From contig JAGHBR010000139.1 in the NCBI GenBank assembly GCA_021160885.1, positions 1 to 9,685 on the forward strand: a stretch of 9,685 nt of DNA, written 5' to 3'. Below are positions 8,401 to 9,685 of this stretch, piece by piece. The stretch is from Caldisericaceae bacterium (GTDB taxonomy: Bacteria > Calditrichota > Calditrichia > Calditrichales > Calditrichaceae). The notes under the pieces were generated by a model, which was not told where the DNA came from, ran no database searches, and saw nothing but the letters and a program-made list of their open reading frames with translations. The first letter of the stretch is position 1. Each line of letters begins with the position of its first letter. The position numbers and the translations under genes were made by a program.

Positions 8401-8554
8401 AGGGAGTGGTTCCGAAAACTGGTCGCCGCTGGCCCGGGCGGTGATTGGCGGTTTAACCACCAGCACCTTGCTGACTCTGATTATTGTGCCCGTGCTTTAC
8501 GTGATTTTTGAACAGGTGGGCAACAGGGTTCGTCAGTGGTGGCAGAAGATTTAG
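5465..8554 (+). CDS. RND-family (HAE1/AcrB-type) inner-membrane efflux transporter
   Basis: A 1029-residue proton-driven efflux pump, near the usual 1,040. The fold is duplicated. TM1 (about 13-31) precedes a porter loop (about 35-330), then TM2-6 (about 335-490). TM7 (about 531-549) precedes a second porter loop (about 555-850), then TM8-12 (about 856-1015). Family blocks include DLFPDIDFPVV (35-45), ISQYSGVGPEDMENLIARPI (48-67), AGLALAIGMLVDNSIVVLEN (389-408) and RMRPVLMTAMTTILGMVPLA (957-976). In TM4 the AcrB Asp-Asp pair is Asp400-Asn401, and in TM10 the AcrB lysine position is Asn927 (VVNNG). The conserved Asp needed for proton coupling is kept. The start has GGAGA at 5456-5460, only four bases from the ATG. 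It is the last gene of the operon. AcrB-like drug or lipid export is likely, but the substrate is not readable and metal (HME) export looks unlikely. Confidence 0.95.
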   Translation: MKLVEISIRKRVTLSMIYLIIIGFALFSFSQLKIDLFPDIDFPVVGIISQYSGVGPEDMENLIARPIEEAVSATKNVKKVSSQVSQGVCITLLEFDWGTDIDQAENDVRKRIDLVRDYLPDEASEPLTFAFDPSMMPINFILINSPTMGPAELRQLGEDRIEPLLERVEGVASVETQGGLQRQINVRLNPIKLAAHHLSPVDVTRAIRAAGGLFPAGSIETSTTNFNLHIASDFSSIEQLKNVVLKYEKGIPLLLKEVAEVEDGFKELRSDVRVNYNQGVYMRVFKQSDANTVQACRNVKNAIKEIKDFLPRDVELKIVYDQSEYILRSVGNLGNTAVLAFFIAFAVIYFFLRNLRGSIIMGLAIPISVIATFAVMMLANLTLNIISMAGLALAIGMLVDNSIVVLENIYRHRELGFDRPEAANIGASEVGMAITASTLTTIGVFLPVLFVPGIAGELFNDMVVTITFSLFASLIIALTLVPMLSARILKTESEMQKIRLAKFKNQITSFLERLSSRYQKVLHWSLKHKKIVIGLTSLLFIFSLLLLPFIGGEFLPKSDQGFIALTVLREKGTPLDQTRKTVLQLEQVIKEEIPEATDVLAIFGAGEGIFALFGGSGSEAINFRVRLTPMEERNRSQTEIEDAFRKRLDEIPGITYQFIQQGMISTERAIEVKIFGHDLAQAKQIAHQLKDRMEKIEGLVDIDINMKEGGRELRIVPDINRLNDLKLSPFLVADMISTAIQGKVAARYREAGDEYDILVQLDKPYRQSRDALKRLLIPTLNGKMIPLEQVAQIVEDDAPSTIYRENQERFVSVGCDLSGIDLSSAVRKISATIDGMNIPGEFQVVIGGTAEDQQESFFYLTIAFFAAILLVYMIMASQFESLVDPFIIMFTVPLSIIGVLWALFLTGTTLSVMALVGIVMLVGIVVNNGIVLVDYVNQLRHKGKALYEAVEEGGRVRMRPVLMTAMTTILGMVPLALELGSGSENWSPLARAVIGGLTTSTLLTLIIVPVLYVIFEQVGNRVRQWWQKI

Positions 8555-8661
8555 AAACTCAGATGGGCTTTGTTCCTTAAATAATTCAGATCTATTCGGT
8601 AATTAACAATAAAAAGCGTGATTTCAGCGAAAGCGATATTAAAGCAAATCTTTAAGAATAC
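8555..8661. other. Convergent intergenic gap between the pump and LacI-type genes
   Basis: These 107 bases separate the plus-strand pump stop from the minus-strand LacI-type stop. The DNA is AT-rich. I see no gene and no convincing hairpin followed by a T tract on either strand, which is unusual next to the two clear terminators earlier in the window. Transcription from both sides may therefore run into the opposing gene. Confidence 0.5.
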
Positions 8662-9685
8662 TCATGATAAGCGCTTTACAGATTTACGTTTTATTAGTTT
8701 AGTGGGAAGTTTTAATTTTACGGGATTAAAATTCCCTTTAGATTCTATTTGTTCAATAATTAATTTCACAGCAATCTGCCCCATTTCACTATGTGGTTGC
8801 GCAATAGTAGTTAAAGGTGTGGCTAAATATTCTGTATATGGTTGGTCATCGAAAGAGATAATCGAAATATCATCGGGTATTTTAAAGCCTTCTTCAGAGA
8901 TAGCCCTTAAGGAACCAAGTGCTATTAAATTACTGGCAGCAAAAATGGCAGTTGGTGATGATCTGCTTAAGATTAATTTTGCTCCAATATAGCCATTTTT
9001 TTCCCCAAAGCTATCACCTACTATTAATGTTTCATCGATGGTCAGGCCGTGTTTTATATGTGCGTCTTTGTATCCACGAACACGATCATCGTTAACGCGC
9101 GTATTTAATAAACCTTGAATACAAGCAATTTTTTTATGTCCATTTTCAATAAGATATTCAACAGCCGCCTTTGCCCCATTATAATTATCAGAAACAACAT
9201 ATGAAAAAGGTAAGTCTGGAAAATAACGGTCAACAATGACTAATGGGATTCCCTCATTATGTAATCGTTCTAAATGCTCGCTTTTTTGGCCAACCGGACA
9301 AATTAACAAGCCATCAACTTTTCTGCTTTGCAGAAGTTTGATTGATTCTATCTCAAGTTCCGTATTCTCTTCACTATCACAAAGCATAATTGAGTAACCG
9401 GCTTTTCTGGCTTCGACTTCAATATTATAAGCGATGGTAGCGAAAAAGGGGTTTGAGATATCAGGAATTATTAATCCGATGATATGCGTACGTTTAAGTC
9501 GAAGTCCACGAGCCAGGCTATCCGGTGTGTAATGCAACTCTTTAGCACATTTGTAAATTTTTTCAGAGGTTTCTTTACTTATTCTGTAACGAGTGGCCTG
9601 TCCGTTCAGTACTCTGGAAACGGTTGTAACAGAAACACCTGTTTTTTCGGCTATTATTTTTAACGTTGTACGTTTTGAGTCATTC
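8662..9685 (-). CDS. LacI/GalR-family transcriptional regulator (start just beyond the right edge)
   Basis: The minus-strand reading frame is open to the right edge and encodes 340 visible residues. The final base in the window is G followed by AAT GAC TCA, so the start is probably an ATG with only its last base inside, giving 341 residues, a normal LacI length. A shorter TTG start at 9537 would remove the DNA-binding domain and is wrong. Numbering from that Met, the HTH is TLKIIAEKTGVSVTTVSRVL (8-27) and the hinge helix is PDSLARGLRL (55-64). The periplasmic-binding-protein-like effector domain starts at about 68 (GLIIPDISNPFF) and contains VDRYFPDLPFSYVVSDNYNG and FDDQPYTEYLATPLTTIAQP, both typical. 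Such proteins bind operators as dimers and respond to sugars or similar small ligands. The ligand is not readable. Its targets are probably to the right, outside the window. Confidence 0.93.
   Translation of the reverse strand, partial: NDSKRTTLKIIAEKTGVSVTTVSRVLNGQATRYRISKETSEKIYKCAKELHYTPDSLARGLRLKRTHIIGLIIPDISNPFFATIAYNIEVEARKAGYSIMLCDSEENTELEIESIKLLQSRKVDGLLICPVGQKSEHLERLHNEGIPLVIVDRYFPDLPFSYVVSDNYNGAKAAVEYLIENGHKKIACIQGLLNTRVNDDRVRGYKDAHIKHGLTIDETLIVGDSFGEKNGYIGAKLILSRSSPTAIFAASNLIALGSLRAISEEGFKIPDDISIISFDDQPYTEYLATPLTTIAQPHSEMGQIAVKLIIEQIESKGNFNPVKLKLPTKLIKRKSVKRLS
8665..8680. promoter_or_regulatory. Possible LacI-family operator-like palindrome
   Basis: TGATAAGCGCTTTACA is an imperfect inverted repeat, with 6 of 8 positions matching between half-sites around a perfect AAGCGCTT core centred on CG. 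LacI/GalR operators are palindromes centred on CG with AA and TT flanks and TG/CA ends, which this resembles. It lies in the last codons of the LacI-type gene (residues Val-Lys-Arg-Leu-Ser), just after the pump gene, with no promoter in view. It could be chance codon use or an auxiliary site. Function is speculative. Confidence 0.3.

Noticed and set aside
5465..8554. Heavy-metal (CusA-type) rather than drug-type RND pump
   Set aside because: The TM4 and porter blocks (LVDNSIVVLEN, YSGVGPEDMENLIARPI) fit the HAE1 type. I see no Met-rich metal-binding motif in the pump or the adaptor.
8618..8992. A 124-codon plus-strand open frame opposite the 3' end of the LacI-type gene
   Set aside because: It is antisense to a clearly conserved LacI coding sequence, has no ribosome binding site I can defend, and its product resembles no family I know.
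1..9685. CRISPR array, transposon, phage gene, tRNA or rRNA
   Set aside because: I saw no regularly spaced repeats, transposase or integrase motifs, terminal inverted repeats or tRNA-like cloverleaf in the intergenic stretches, which are all short and largely accounted for.

Overview
This 9.7 kb window looks like ordinary chromosome from a Gram-negative (diderm) bacterium. It encodes a complete tripartite RND efflux system (outer-membrane channel, periplasmic adaptor, inner-membrane pump), which implies two membranes, and two of its envelope proteins carry lipoprotein-type signal peptides. Coding sequence is moderately AT-rich and intergenic DNA strongly so. Strong AGGAGG/GGAGGA ribosome binding sites and simple hairpin-plus-T terminators are present. 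The overall style suggests a lineage in or near the FCB group (Bacteroidota, Calditrichota and relatives). That is an impression from protein style, not a demonstrated assignment.

Layout. Positions 1-165 are very AT-rich leader DNA with no gene. A short HU-type DNA-bending protein gene follows (166-435) with its own intrinsic terminator (457-490). Next is a single-gene unit for a PBP4/DacB-type D-Ala-D-Ala carboxypeptidase of peptidase family S13 (591-2084), closed by a second terminator (2139-2175). A promoter region with a near-perfect 16-bp palindrome (2235-2250) then starts a four-gene operon: a TetR-family repressor with a GTG start (2269-2883), a TolC-family channel (2936-4282), a lipoprotein periplasmic adaptor (4300-5409) and an RND pump (5465-8554). 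All four genes are on the plus strand with gaps of 17-55 bases and no terminator between them. On the minus strand, converging on the pump gene, lies a LacI-family regulator (8662 to the right edge). Its helix-turn-helix is complete, and only the first bases of the probable start codon fall outside the window.

How the genes work together. The TetR protein probably binds the palindrome in front of its own gene and represses the whole efflux operon, so an inducing ligand would raise pump and repressor together. The pump, adaptor and channel would form one envelope-spanning export machine of unknown substrate. The HU, carboxypeptidase and LacI genes look like independent neighbours. The LacI target is probably to the right, outside the window.

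I found no CRISPR array, mobile element, RNA gene, broken gene or clearly new system. The observations most worth checking are the TetR operator, the altered proton-relay residues of the pump (Asp-Asn in TM4 and Asn in place of the TM10 Lys), and a LacI-operator-like palindrome inside the 3' end of the lacI-type gene.
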